64,000 nt of DNA from Phytophthora hibernalis (GCA_012656075.1 JAAKBF010000094.1:124001-188000), one strand, 5' to 3'; counted from the first letter of the stretch, positions 36,919 to 48,158 are shown. The notes: generated by a model not told the origin, from the sequence alone. Numbers and translations: made by a program.

Positions 36919-38244
36919 ATGCCGACAAGCTCCCCTGCGGACGTCACCACGGCGGCACTCCCCGATGAGATAATTTTGGTTGACGAAGACGGTGCACACT
37001 CAACGGCTACCGCGTTGTCGCCACAGCACTCCAGCGTGCGCATCGCCCACGCAAATCTGCGTCGGCGTTGCGGAAACCTTCGAAGCAAACATCAGGCGGG
37101 GCAGGAGGTGGAACGCAAGGTATTGGTGCCTCGAAGAAGAAAACACGGGCAAGCAAGCAGCCTGTAGCCGGACAACCTGCGATGGTGGCACTAGAGACAG
37201 CCGTAAATGCTGGTGCGCTGGCCGGGGAAGCGCCACAGTCGGTGACGAAGGGGCCCTCTGTTGCAACCCCAGATCCGGTCGCTGGTGACTCCGGTCGTCT
37301 ACCCACGCCACGGAGATCGTCGTCGAGGCGATCGATTGTCTGGCTCAAGGACACCACACCTTCGCTAGTGCTTCCGTCGTCGGTGGAAATGCCACCCGCA
37401 GCGGCCGATGACGCAGCCCAACGACCAGAGCTGGTGCGTACCGGGGTCAGCGCAAACCAGATTCAACTTGGACGAGTTTCTCGATCGCTTTAAAACCTCG
37501 TCGGCACCGCCTACTGCTCCGTCGCCGAGACATCGTGATTCCAATGGTCTGCTTGAGAGCAAGGTTGATCGCTTGTTTGATCTGGTGCAGGGCCTTCAAC
37601 AGCAGGTTCAAGCAGGACGGGTCGCGTCAGCATCTCGCTCGCATTCCATCCATGGGACCGAGACGCCGTCGGAACCTTCCGGTGGAGTTGCGTATCGGCA
37701 GGCAGGGGTTGTACCACAAACACAAATCACAAGCCACTCGCGGACTCTTTCGCCGGTGGGCAATCCTTCGGACATGCCGCCGATGGCGACACAGCACCAC
37801 CGGTGTACTAGTTTTCCGGACCCGAGGATGCGGGTGAGGGCGAATACTACCCGCCTCAGGCCCACCAATTGGCAGCACATCGGATGTACAAAGCCTCGCA
37901 ACGACAGGTGCGTACGTTTACCCATGTCCTTTGTCCTCCAGCTTCGTGAGCATGAATCCGTCCGTTTTGAGGTTTCGCCAGCAGTACTCATGGCTGTGTA
38001 CAGTGCGCGCTTGGGAAATCGTCGTCTGACTGTTCTGCACTTTCGTCCGTTCTCTGAACTGGATCAACTACGACGTGGATCGATGAACGTCAATTTTCCT
38101 GCGGACTTCGGTTCTGGAGCAATACTGCCGGCCACGACTGGGACTTGTGACAGCTATGAGGACCTACTCTCTGCGATCAATGGACTCATATCATTCGGCG
38201 ACTCTCTTTCTATGAACATGTGCGTCGGCTCACCTCACGCTTGA
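36919..38244 (+). pseudogene. DIRS ORF1 (gag-like) remnant
   Basis: The frame begins 'MPTSSPADVTTAALPDEIIL', continues in a second frame at 37068-37493 (Ala/Gly/Lys-rich, basic) and in a third at 37408-38244. The last contains 'FNLDEFLDRF', a short helical segment 'LFDLVQGLQQQVQAG', and a globular C-terminal part with 'FEVSPAVLMAVYSARL' and 'FGDSLS'. This is the structural ORF that precedes RT in oomycete DIRS elements, assigned by position and composition. It has at least two frame changes. Confidence 0.5.
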
Positions 38245-38249
38245 AGCGT

Positions 38250-39970
38250 TTTGTTCTCGCTATCATGGAGCGCGATGGCAACACACCTGAGCGAGTGACG
38301 CTCACTCTGCTTTCTGTGAACAACTTCCTGGGCCGTGCGATGTCACACTTGGTTGATGACTCGCCTATGTGGTGGCGGAACTATAGCGATGCGTTGAGTA
38401 TGATTCCTTCTGTGCTGTCCAATGAATGCTCCGGCTACGAGCATCTACCTTGTTTACTTGACATAGCTGAATGTAGCCCCTGTCACGACCAGTTCCTCGT
38501 CAACCCAATCGACCATCCAATCACAAATCGGCGGAGAAGCGCTACAGCGTCCTTGTCAAGAGTACTCGGAAGAAACAGGAGGCGTGGCGATGCATTGTGG
38601 TGGATCTAGATATACTTTCGTTGTGGCAGGAAGTGCACGTCTCTCCATTCGGGGTGGTCGACAAAGGAGATGGTGACCGACAAACAACCGGTCGAGTGAT
38701 TCATGGCCTTCAAACGGTCACAGAACGACGCTACCGGCCAAAGCGAGCTCGTGCACTGCGATGCAATTGCAACGAAAATCGTTCATCAGAAGGACGCTTT
38801 CCCCGGTGATCTTATTCTTATTCAAGCCGGAGATGTAGCGTCAGCGTTCAAGCATGTATCCATTCACAGCAAATGCGTTTATCTCTTTGGAGGTTGCCTT
38901 CAACGCGGCAATGCTCTCGTGGTTGACATGTCGGCCGCCTTTGGGTGGTCCGGGTCACCTGGAAATTACGGCGTAGCGGGTGGCGCAATTGCGTTTATTC
39001 ATGGCCACCCTACCAATTTATTTAACCCGGGCGGTTTCTTTAACTACTGCTGGGTCAACGACCATGTCAACGTAGCCGTCGATAGTGGTTCAAACTGCCA
39101 AGATACAGAGCAATCGCTCTGACAGGCGATGCTCACCGTTTTGGGCCCCCAGGCAATCAATAAAGAGAAATTTATGCGCTGGAACACACGTCAGAAGGCC
39201 ATGTGTCTCATATTCGACTCTATCGACAATGCTGTGTAAACATCGAGAAGGCGCAGCGGATCGGGACTAGCGCACTAAAACAACTACGCCGCACCGAGTA
39301 TCGTTCGCTTCTCGGTTGCCTCCGACATGTGGCGACCTGCATTCGGCCAGCCCGCGCTTTCCTCCAGCGACTTCGTCAGCACGAATGTAAGCGTCACCGG
39401 TGGCTATCGGTGTCAGTTACCGATGCGATGGGCAACGATCGGCTGTGGTGGTTCCACATTCTCCGATTTCCGCCCTTGAATGGCGTGTCATTGCAGTATT
39501 TCTACACGGATCCCAGTCCTCATATCGTTGTTGAAATGGACGCCTCAGACTCGGGATTATGTGCACTGATACGCGAGGAGAAGTTGGCGATTGTTTACCC
39601 GTTTTCTCCCGAGGATAAAGCGTTAAACGCCCGGACGAAGTCGTGCCCATCGGTGGGCTTTGACATCAACTATCGCGAACTACTATCTGCAGCACTGGCT
39701 GCGTACACATGGGGAGCGTCGTGGTCAGCTCGGCATTCGGGGAGCGCAGCAGCAAGTCCCTTGCACGTTCATTTCCGCATCGACAACACATCTGGCAGTC
39801 TAAAATGACCGCTTGTAACACGAAAGCACAGGCTCTTATTCGCTTGCTGGGCTTTTGGGAGACCGAGAGGAACTTGCGTTTCTCATCATCGTACATTCCT
39901 GGCATTGAAAACACGATCGCGGACGCCGGCTCACGGAGGACTAACAGTATGTCGAGTGCTAATCGATTCA
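38250..39970 (+). pseudogene. DIRS reverse transcriptase and RNase H remnant
   Basis: RT motifs: 'GDLILIQAGDVASAFKHV' (palm Asp), 'GWSGSPGNYGVAGGAIAF', then the catalytic-loop region 'FFNYCWVNDHVNVAVD' at about 39040-39080. Asp-Asp would be expected where Asn-Asp is seen. RNase H motifs: 'IVVEMDASDSGLCAL' (first Asp), 'FDINYRELLSAALAAYTW' (Glu), 'VHFRIDNTSG' (Asp) and, after a frame change, 'SSYIPGIENTIADAGSRR' (final Asp). The reading frame shifts near 38600, 38700, 39120 and 39800. Confidence 0.75.
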
Positions 39971-39989
39971 CGTCTCTGACTCGTGACTG

Positions 39990-41064
39990 GTGCCAGATTT
40001 CCCCAAAAACGGATTCAGCTGGCCTCGGGCAGATATGGCTTTCTATCTCCGAGCACATTCAATCGTAACTTCAACATATGACCAGTACAACAAAGCATTG
40101 AGGAAGTGGTTCACGTGGTGCAGCCGGCGCAGGGTCAACCCTGCGCTTGGGGCGATTCACCCGGCTGCCGTTATCCAACACATCACCGATTTCGTGCTAC
40201 ACGGTTTCCAAGATGGCTACGGATCTGGTCTCCCTGCGCGAAGCTCGACGATTAGAGCGACTCTGACAGGAGTCAGGCATTTTTCACTGCGTCGGGACTC
40301 GAATTTCCATCCGACCATCCGCAAATCCGTATGGCCCTCAAGGGCATCGGCCGCCTTAACCGCCCCGTACAGCACAAGGCACCGGTATCGATCAATATGC
40401 TGGAGATATGCTATGCTTCCCTCACCATCATAGCTCCATCCGACCAAGCTCTCTGGGGGTATTGTGTCTGGCGTTCTTCTTCCTGTTACGATGCTGAGAA
40501 ATTACTGTGCTTGAGGCAAAGAAGTTTTCATGGTTTGTATTGAAGGCAGACGGCATCAGTGTTACGGACGCATATGGGAGATCAACGACAAACGCAAGGG
40601 AATCTACGGCTGTGCACATCCATTTAATCGGGTCGAAGACAAATCAGCAGGGTGACCCCATCCAGCGTTTTCTTAAGCGTTCAGGTCATCCCATCGTGTG
40701 ACCAGTACTTGAAGCGCTATGTCTGCTGAAGGCACGACGTAACCCCCCGCGAAATATCCCAGCAGCGGTATCCCTGAACAAGAAAGGCATTCCTGAGTGC
40801 GTTACGTCGCAGCGTGTCTCGGATGCAATTCAGCGGGCAGCCACAGGTGCAATCAAGGACCCGAGAGCTTACAGCGCCCACTCACTAAGGGCAGGCGGTG
40901 CCACGCGCATGTATCGAGCTGGAGTGGACGCGCTGACAATCCAGTTTCACGGTCGCTGGGCATCGGACACCTTCAAGCAGTACACAAGACTTTGCAAGGA
41001 ATCGGTCTCCACGCTGTCAGCCAAGATCGTCAGCGGTTCCGAACGTATGCACACACTCCAGTGA
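39990..41064 (+). pseudogene. DIRS tyrosine recombinase remnant
   Basis: The N-terminal core-binding part reads 'STYDQYNKALRKWFTWCSRR' at ~40070-40130. Near 40480 the first catalytic Arg region ('FFLLR') is followed directly by a TGA. The C-terminal catalytic part is intact: 'YSAHSLRAGGATRMYRAGVD' (His-x2-Arg), 'IQFHGRWASDTFKQYTRL' (His/Trp and the nucleophile Tyr), ending at the TGA 41062-41064. The enzyme would integrate the circular cDNA by strand exchange without a target duplication. Stops at about 40500 and 40700 inactivate it. Confidence 0.75.
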
Positions 41065-41620
41065 AGACACACATATTGTCCTGGAAAAAGGGGGCAGCTC
41101 AACCTTGCCAAGGTCGGGCTGGAGGTCAATGCCTCAGCCTTCACTGAAATGAATTGAATTGCCCTTACGATAGGAAACCCGAATTTATACACACACAAGC
41201 AACGGTTTGTACGCGATCTGTACAGGCGAGGTTTTGACGGAAAATCTGTCGGAAAAATATTACGCGAATCTGTCCACTACAAGGTAGGCGAAGGCCACGC
41301 CTGATTCTAGAAACGTCATAATACACTTCGAGGATGTGTAAAAGTGCCGCTGCACGTAGGAAAGTCGAAATCATTTTTGTAGTCGACGTGAACCCATAAG
41401 AAATACGTCGGCGGTTCAGCTAACCGGCGCCGATGGGTGCATCGCTGTCCTGTCGGCGCGAGGGGGACTCGAACCGTTATTTCGTCCAGCGACCCACCGG
41501 GATCTATTCATCATCTTGCATAAGCGCACGAGCCCCACGCGTCGCCTGCGCGCACCAGTCAACACGGTGGACGCCTCGTGGATGGGGCCGTCCAGCATTA
41601 AGTGGTCCTTGGGGTTCATT
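41065..41620. other. No gene seen
   Basis: This is intergenic sequence between the DIRS element and the first finger gene. No family motif or clear core promoter was found. Confidence 0.4.
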
Positions 41621-42369
41621 ATGAACGCCGCCGACGCTGCCTCGGCCTCGGAGCCGTCGTGGTTCGCCCACCACTGGGAGGCAGACAGGGGTGCAGCCCT
41701 GATTAGTCAGGTGCCGACTGCTTCTCATAGTGACAGTGCAAATCCCGCGAAGACATCCGCTAAGCACTGCAAGAGCAAAGTGAGGAGGACGCTGTCCTCT
41801 GAGGAGAAGAGGCGCTCGCGCGAGTGCAAAGTGGTCGGCTGCGAGAAATACATCATCAACAAAGGGTTGTGCTTCCGTCACGGGGTGGGTCATTTTAGTT
41901 TTGGTGTCCTCACTTGACATGCAATTTTTGTTTACGTTTTGTCGTGGTTGTGTCTCATGACAGGGCGGCAAAAAGTGCTCCGTGGAAGACTGCCAATCCA
42001 GTGCCAAGAACGCGGGGCTGTGCTGGCGTCACGGTACGAGCAAGATGTCATTGTCCTTGCTTGTCTCTTTGGTCGCTGCTAATAGTGAATCTCGTAAAAA
42101 AACTAGGTGGCTCTGTGAAGTGTATTAGGGAAGGCTGTCAGCGCAGAGGAAAGTCACGAGGCCTTTGCTGGGCGCACGGAGGAGGCACTAAGTGCTCTAC
42201 TTCTAAGTGCACGAAGGTAGCAGTATCGAACGGCTGCTGCTGGGCCCACGGAGGTGGAAAGCGATGCGCGTACGATGGCTGCAAGAAGGCTGCGTACGAG
42301 CGCACACACAACTACTGCGTCAAGCACCACGACCAGCTCAAGGATGGTAGAGAAGTTCCCCACGTCTGA
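41621..42369 (+). CDS. Cys/His-finger ('WRKY19-like') protein, gene 1, three exons
   Basis: Exons are 41621-41884, 41964-42033 and 42107-42369. The introns (79 and 73 bp) have GT...AG ends and restore a continuous frame. The protein has a variable, Ser/Ala-rich N-terminus, a basic stretch ('KSKVRRTLSSEEKRRSRE'), then five fingers of the form Cys-x4-Cys-x9-Cys-x2-His. The linkers are of the type His-Gly-Gly-Gly-Lys-Cys (e.g. 'GLCWAHGGGTKC'). The tail is short and ends 'GREVPHV'. Such finger arrays are an expanded oomycete family often labelled WRKY19-like after the N-terminal repeats of that plant protein; there is no WRKY domain here. They presumably bind zinc and perhaps nucleic acid. The frame is open further upstream, but the first ATG is 41621. 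Intact, unlike most relatives in the window. Confidence 0.75.
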
Positions 42370-42871
42370 TTAAAGCCACGAAATGTTCGAGGGTAGTGTG
42401 CGCCTTACACGAGCAGAACTAAACTGCATGTTAAAATCAAACGCCGAATGAATTTATAGTTTATACGCTCGAAGCCTTGCACGTGGCGGAGGAGGTCATG
42501 CATACTCTACCTAAATGAATGTACGTTGCCTCTCCAACAAAATATTGAATCTAATCGATCGTTAGCTACCACCCTGTCACTCAGAGCACAACATTTAAGG
42601 GCCGGAAGGCGTCGATAGCCGGATTGGTAGCAACGGTCCAAGGTCACTCTTTTGGGGGCGGTTTGCAGTGAGAGAGCTTCAGCAAGCGACCAGGTGAACC
42701 ACCAAGAAGGACAAGCCGCTTCGTATTTCCTACAAAATGTTTTCGACATCGGCACGAGATTTTGCTACAAACAAGCCGTCCGTCGATCCAAGCGAGCTCT
42801 TTATATACAACGAATATTCGCCGAAAAAACGACAGATCTTGTTACAGCTTCACCACCACGTCGATTCTCGC
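42370..42871. other. No supported gene
   Basis: This is intergenic sequence between finger gene 1 and the outer end of the small inverted repeat. Plus-strand frames at 42652-42928 show no family motif. Confidence 0.4.
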
Positions 42872-42933
42872 AAGAGCCTTCGTTCGGCTGTTCAACGCAG
42901 TAGGCAGTGCCCACTCGGCGTGCTTTGAATTGC

Positions 42934-43902
42934 TTAACGGGCCAACACGAATTCACACCCACCGTTAGAGCTGTCTGAACCGCAAACCAAAACGCAAGAA
43001 CTCACCCGTTCCAATGGAACGGGTGAGTTCCATCGCGGTAAATCCAACTGCCCGCCTGACAACCTACACTTCGGCATAGTTGACGTGGCGGAGGTGCAAA
43101 AGTGCTTCTCACACAAGTTGTGCGTGCGCTCGTACGCAGGCTTTCTACATCCGCCGTAGACGCAGCGCTTACCCCCGCCATGCGCCCAGCAGTACGCGTT
43201 CGATACGGCCACCTTGGAGCATTTGTCGTTGCGGCACTTGGTGCCGCCGCCGTGTGCCCAGCAGAGACCGCGCGCTTTGGCTTTCTTGTCGCACCCGTCC
43301 AACTTGCATTCCACCGAGCCGCCTGAAAAACAACCGCAAACATCCGAGAACAGCATACACGACAACCACTTAGGAATCAACTCACTCTGGCGACAGCACC
43401 ACATGCAAACGGGTAAAGTGACCTGTCCTACAAAAGTGGACGCACCGTGTTTCCAGCACAGTCCGCGATGCTTGGCGCTCGTATTGCACCCTTCCAGCGA
43501 ACACTTCTTGCCGCCCTACGAACAGCAGCAAACAGATGGAGCCGCCGATGCAACGAAGTGAGTGCTACCATTGTCTTCAACGATCTCAGACAATGTCCAC
43601 GACAGAAGGACCCAGCAGATCCCTCAGTCGAGAAGCAATATGAATGTCACGTGACGGCACAGCAGACGCACCCCGTGACGACAGCACAGCCCCTTGTGCA
43701 CGATGTAGTTGCGGCAGCCCTCGCTCTTGCAGGTGCGTCGGCGCTTCTTCTCCTCCTTGGTCAGCCCCGCCTCGTCTTTCTTGGCGCTGCTATTCCCGGT
43801 GCCGTTGAGGATGAAGGGCAGCCCGAACTTGTGCGCGTCGGCCGTCGAGGTTGCATTCTGTGTCGCGATGGCACCGAGAAGTTCTTGCTGTGCCGCCTCC
43901 AT
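42934..43902 (-). CDS. Cys/His-finger protein, gene 2 left copy, three exons
   Basis: It starts at ATG 43902 ('MEAAQQELLGAIATQ'). Exons are 43902-43672, 43515-43446 and 43322-42934; the introns are 156 and 123 bp and sit at the same finger boundaries as in gene 1. Five fingers (first 'CRNYIVHKGLCCRHG', second beginning CSLEGC, then three in exon 3 ending 'ERTHNLCEKH') precede a non-finger tail of ~50 residues that is absent from gene 1. The second intron is a multiple of three and stop-free, so its retention would keep the frame. No break is seen, and I take it as the functional member of this pair. Its role (zinc-dependent DNA, RNA or protein binding) is inferred from the family. Confidence 0.75.
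42998..43030. repeat. 33-bp perfect palindrome inside the gene 2 tail
   Basis: The arms 'gaactcacccgttcca' and its complement flank a single A. It lies in the last exon, encoding the Trp-Asn-Ser-Pro-Val-Pro region of the tail, and is also present in the right copy near 45890-45922. It could form a stem-loop in DNA or mRNA. Confidence 0.8.
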
Positions 43903-43965
43903 CGCCAGTGGAATATGAATTCGTATCAGGCGCTCCTCGCCGCTCGCTCGCGGCTGCAGAATGAG

Positions 43966-44962
43966 GCTGTGGGTCTCTTGACGGTCATTTTCGAATTTAT
44001 TCGGTCGTCGGGCGGTCTTGTGGCCAGAAAAGTGCCACATGCGAGGTCCCAGTGGGACCCACGGGTGAAATTACGACAAAAAGGTCCGGGAATTGTGTCG
44101 GACCAAATGGCAGACCTTTTGAGTGAATACATGTATTGTGCTTTGCAGTCTTTTTGGCACTTTCGATTGTAATTCGTACGACTTGTCTTGTACGAGATAA
44201 CTATAAATCGTACTCAAGTACGAATTGCTGTAACTCGTGCATGCTTCATACTCCCCCATAATGTGCCTGTGTGATCTGAAAGCGTTCCAACAGCCCTAGC
44301 ACGACTTGTGTTTGCTTTGGTACTTTCTAGACGTGCCATTTTTTGCTCTTGTAGTGCATGAAACACGACTTCGTAAAGCCCCTCAATGAATTAGCGCTAA
44401 GTACGATCACTAACTACTGCACGATATAGCTGGACAAACTGGTTGTAAAGCACAATACCGGTACCCACGTAGAGTTAGCGATACTACAGTGTATCACGAA
44501 ATGATGACAAGGCTTGTTCACTAGGCAGCAGTGCAGTGGTGGCCGGACAACTATGGATACATATAGACACCGCTCGCTGCTCAACCTAGAAAGGTCGACG
44601 ACCCCGAAACGTGAAATCAGGCATCGTTCACGTGAAGGAGACGCTGGGAGTTCTCCAACCAACTACCGGTACATGTATTTGCTTGCCGGGCTTGTGGCTG
44701 GTTTTGGCTGGATTCGAATTATTGCTAGAACTTTGACTATCCGATGAAAGACGCCCGCCGTGCCTCGGAGATGACAACGTGATACCATGCGTATTTTCAG
44801 GTGATACGTATTCCTTTTCCAATATTGCTGCCTACAATGACAGACCGTTACCTCATATTTCTCCTTCCTCCGTCGAGCTGACGTCAATTGCAGCAATTTA
44901 TCTGATAACCTTAGAGTGGGATCGTGTTCACGATCACCGATTTGGACCTCAACGCAAGAGAT
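43966..44962. other. Spacer of the small inverted repeat
   Basis: This is unique sequence of about 1 kb between the two divergent gene 2 copies, so it presumably holds both promoters. No ORF with a family signature was found. The 44160-44230 segment contains inverted 'cgtac/gtacg' motifs. Confidence 0.5.
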
Positions 44963-46056
44963 CTCATTCTGCAGCCGCGAGCGAGCGGCGAGGAGCGCCT
45001 GATACGAATTCATATTCCACTGGCGATGGAGGCGGCACAGCAAGAACTTCTCGGTGCCATCGCGACACAGAATGCAACCTCGACGGCCGACGCGCACAAG
45101 TTCGGGCTGCCCTTCATCCTCAACGGCACCGGGAATAGCAGCGCCAAGAAAGACGAGGCGGGGCTGACCAAGGAGGAGAAGAAGCGCCGACGCACCTGCA
45201 AGAGCGAGGGCTGCCGCAACTACATCGTGCACAAGGGGCTGTGCTGTCGTCACGGGGTGCGTCTGCTGTGCCGTCACGTGACATTCATATTGCTTCTCGA
45301 CTGAGGGATCTGCTGGGTCCTTCTGTCGTGGACATTGTCTGAGATCGTTGAAGACAATGGTAGCACTCACTTCGTTGCATCGGCGGCTCCATCTGTTTGC
45401 TGCTGTTCGTAGGGCGGCAAGAAGTAGGGTGCAATACGAGCGCCAAGCATCGCGGACTGTGCTGGAAACACGGTGCGTCCACTTTTGTAGGACAGGTCAC
45501 TTTACCCGTTTGCATGTGGTGCTGTCGCCAGAGTGAGTTGATTCCTAAGTGGTTGTCGTGTATGCTGTTCTCGGATGTTTGCGGTTGTTTTTCAGGCGGC
45601 TCGGTGGAATGCAAGTTGGACGGGTGCGACAAGAAAGCCAAAGCGCGCGGTCTCTGCTGGGCACACGGCGGCGGCACCAAGTGCCGCAACGACAAATGCT
45701 CCAAGGTGGCCGTATCGAACGCGTACTGCTGGGCGCATGGCGGGGGTAAGCGCTGCGTCTACGGCGGATGTAGAAAGCCTGCGTACGAGCGCACGCACAA
45801 CTTGTGTGAGAAGCACTTTTGCACCTCCGCCACGTCAACTATGCCGAAGTGTAGGTTGTCAGGCGGGCAGTTGGATTTACCGCGATGGAACTCACCCGTT
45901 CCAATGGAACGGGTGAGTTCTTTCTTTTGGTTCGCGGTACAGGTATTCGGGTACAGCTCTAACGGTGGGTGTGTATTCGTGTTGGTCCGTTAAGCAATTC
46001 AAAGCACGCCGAGTGGGCGCTGCCTACTGCGTTGTACAGCCGAACGAAGACCCTGC
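44963..46056 (+). repeat. Small inverted repeat, right arm (~1.1 kb)
   Basis: This is the inverted partner of 42872-43965, with the same finger gene in the opposite orientation. Confidence 0.85.
45026..45993 (+). pseudogene. Cys/His-finger gene 2 right copy, broken by a 10-bp deletion
   Basis: Its exon plan matches the left copy: 45026-45256, 45413-45472, 45596-45993. In exon 2 a 10-bp stretch present in the left arm (starting 'gttcgctgga') is missing just after the Lys-Lys codons. This creates an in-frame TAG at 45425-45427 and removes the first two Cys of finger 2. Everything downstream is otherwise well preserved, including the ~50-residue tail, with a few extra substitutions near the end. 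Unlike most indels in the window, this one is not a homopolymer-length change, so it is probably real. Confidence 0.75.
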
Positions 46057-46617
46057 GTAATGATGAGCAGAGATTCCAAAATGCTTTCAGCGAGAGTTGA
46101 AGCTGAAACTATCGCGAGAGCTCCGCGTTGCATAAGTGAACTGGCGGACGCTTTGTTTACTGCAGCGGTTCGTGCCATGGGATAACTGCGACGCCTTTGA
46201 GCGCTTGGACGAAAGGGTTTATAGCGGATGTGTAGCGGCTTAGCGTTCTTTGTGGTTCACCTAAGCCTTTTCACTGCAAAGTGTACCGCAGAAGAGTGAA
46301 GTAGATATCTTGAATGCACGGAGCTCTGCTTGATTTTGACGCAGTCGACGCCAATTCGAGGAATGGTTTACGCGATTTTTCAAATTACGCAGAATTGAAA
46401 CCAGTGCCCCGAACAGAACATACCAATCCGGTAAAACACTGCAACACCGCTACCGCTAGTCACAACTCGCCACATTCAAATCGAAAACTGATAGCAAATG
46501 ACCATAAAACTCAAGCTCAAGTCTACCGTGTTTCCGATCCGGCGCGCTCAGTGCTTTCGGAATCGGAAGCTCGCTTCGAAGTAGGCACAATTCGAGTTCA
46601 GTTCCTGAAGTCCAGGT
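46057..46617. other. Intergenic, one uncharacterised ORF
   Basis: A plus-strand frame from ATG 46314 to 46685 (123 residues, polar, no signal peptide, no recognised domain) runs into the dispersed repeat. I do not consider it a supported gene. Confidence 0.35.
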
Positions 46618-47357
46618 GGGGAGACGATTTTATGCAACCAAAAATAGGTCCTGCACCAGAAATTTGGTCCTGCAAAAGTTATTAATACAACCTGCACAAG
46701 TCCTACAGACCTCAGTTTTACTTCTTACCCTACTGTAGAATACTCAATACAAGTCAAAACAAAATTGAGATCTGCAGGACATTGAATTAGCATTGCGGTC
46801 TTCAAGAGCAGACACTTGCACATTGACACTTGGACGCTAACGTCGCGAGCTCCTCTTTTGCACCGCCAATTTCGCTTCGCTCATGGCGGGCAAGGCGTCG
46901 GTACATTCCAATCGGGGCGGATACTCGCGCGTTGGCTCTCGCCTGCGGACTTAGCGACGGCGCAGCGGGGGCCCGCCCCTCTCTCTCCGCTCGGGGGCGA
47001 CGCTCCGCGTCCTGCCCCACCCCTTACTCCTTACGCTAAGTCCTCGGCTTCGGTGTCTAGAAAAAATAACTCCTTGTCAGGGCAACTACTCCGGCCCACG
47101 CGCCGACCATTGCAGACCTCCGCTTCGCTTCGGTTGCAAACGGTCTCTCTGAGGCCTCTTTGGTTTTCACATTCGCAAGGACAAATCTGTATGGGATGTT
47201 AAACCTATGCATCGCCTCCTTTTTTAGTTTCCGTTCGGCATGTAAAGTGTCCTGCGTATTGTCCTAAGCTTGGTAAAGTGCCCTACAATGGTCCTGCATT
47301 TGCAGGACATTATGTCTGATGCAGGATGCATTTTCTGGTTGCATTCATTTCTCCCAG
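46618..47357. repeat. Dispersed ~0.7-kb repeat, copy 1
   Basis: It is highly similar, in the same orientation, to 61183-61875. Both copies contain 'ggtcctgca' motifs near the ends, a GC-rich centre with several short hairpins ('cttagcg'...'cgctaag') and a common right end at 'gcattcatttctccc'. There is no transposase; it is probably a non-autonomous mobile element. Copy 1 has a ~50-bp insertion near 46745 relative to copy 2. Confidence 0.75.
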
Positions 47358-48029
47358 GTGGGGTCGTCCAACATGGGCATGCTGCACAGGTAATCGAAAT
47401 ACTTAAGTATATCACCGCCGACAATCGACCCAAGACGATATGCGTGTGGACATGAGGCTGAGATAGATGCTCTGACTTCGAGAATATGCCTCAAGTATCG
47501 TGAGAAATGTCTTCTATTTTGTAGTCGACCTCGGAATAGCACCACCAGAAAATCGATTGGTCATAAATTGTCTTTTCTGCGGATGACCAAGATGCGCCGG
47601 AGGGCGCCCAGCCAAGCGCAGCGCGGCTGGTCATACATAAATTATTAGAGGGTTTTTATGTCTTATCACGACGCAAGGTAGGTCAAAACATTACATTTGC
47701 CAAGTCAAATGATTTGCTGGGTGAAATTACTGTTAATGCATGTGTTTACCGCCTTCTGCCCTCTGCAGACTGTACCCCCGCGGTTCGCTTCGCTCGCGAT
47801 ATAGAGATAGAACTTCCGGCCTCACGTGTTGCCCTCACGCTTTCGTCTCCGGCGGGGCCCTCTGCCCCTCCCCTGCCTTCGCCGTGACGCTGCGGGAACG
47901 TGCAGTGTTAGGTTGGTGCTATGTCCAACCACGTCGCCCACCCCACTGTGTGTTATCCCAAGATTTTTGTGTGCCAGTACTATTTTCTGTGTGCAGAGCG
48001 GTCTGAGTCAGACTCTGACGTCGCTCATA
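47358..48029. other. No gene seen
   Basis: Around 47560-47640 is an imperfect inverted repeat ('atgacca'...'tggtcat'). A GC-rich stretch at 47760-47900 is compositionally like the dispersed repeat but not alignable by eye. Confidence 0.4.
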
Positions 48030-48158
48030 AAGCCGCTTCTCGGCCTCGCCGGACGTCAGTCCCTCGCGGGACGTCTTGAGCTTATCCAGCGCCGCATTCA
48101 GCGGCACCTGCGCCCACTGCACCTGGCCCACGTCGTTCGTGTAGTTCTTGACGTCCAT
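48030..48158 (-). pseudogene. 5' fragment of a P-type (plasma-membrane H+-type) ATPase gene
   Basis: From ATG 48158 the minus strand reads 'MDVKNYTNDVGQVQWAQVPL', then 'LDKLKTSREGLTSGEAEKRL'. This is the N-terminal cation-ATPase motif (a loop-helix with Gly-Leu-Ser/Thr...Glu-Ala-x-x-Arg-Leu), as found in fungal/oomycete proton pumps. Homology stops at codon 43; the frame then runs through unrelated sequence to 47919. All membrane segments, the DKTGT phosphorylation site and the ATP-binding domain are missing. It is therefore a truncated gene fragment, probably carried here by transposition or rearrangement. Confidence 0.6.

Larger units (their letters stand above)
36919..41064 (+). mobile_element. 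DIRS-type tyrosine-recombinase retroelement (decayed)
   Basis: In plus-strand order are a Pro/Ala/Ser-rich ORF1, a reverse transcriptase, an RNase H and a tyrosine recombinase. This gene order, with a recombinase in place of an integrase, defines DIRS-order elements. The terminal split or inverted repeats expected of the group were not identified. Multiple frameshifts and stops show an inactive copy. Confidence 0.8.
42872..43965 (-). repeat. Small inverted repeat, left arm (~1.1 kb)
   Basis: The reverse complement of this arm matches 44963-46056 nearly base for base across a complete finger gene. Homology starts sharply at 'ctcattctgcag' on the inner side and fades on the outer side after 'cagccgaacgaag'. 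The spacer is 43966-44962. Differences include a 10-bp deletion in the right arm and a few substitutions near the outer ends. Confidence 0.85.

Noticed and set aside
44663..45370. 235-residue minus-strand ORF across the small palindrome
   Set aside because: It is antisense to the gene 2 right-copy exons and changes sequence completely at the arm border.
46830..47202. Overlapping ORFs inside the dispersed 0.7-kb repeat
   Set aside because: The equivalent frames in the second copy are broken, and the composition is that of GC-rich hairpins.
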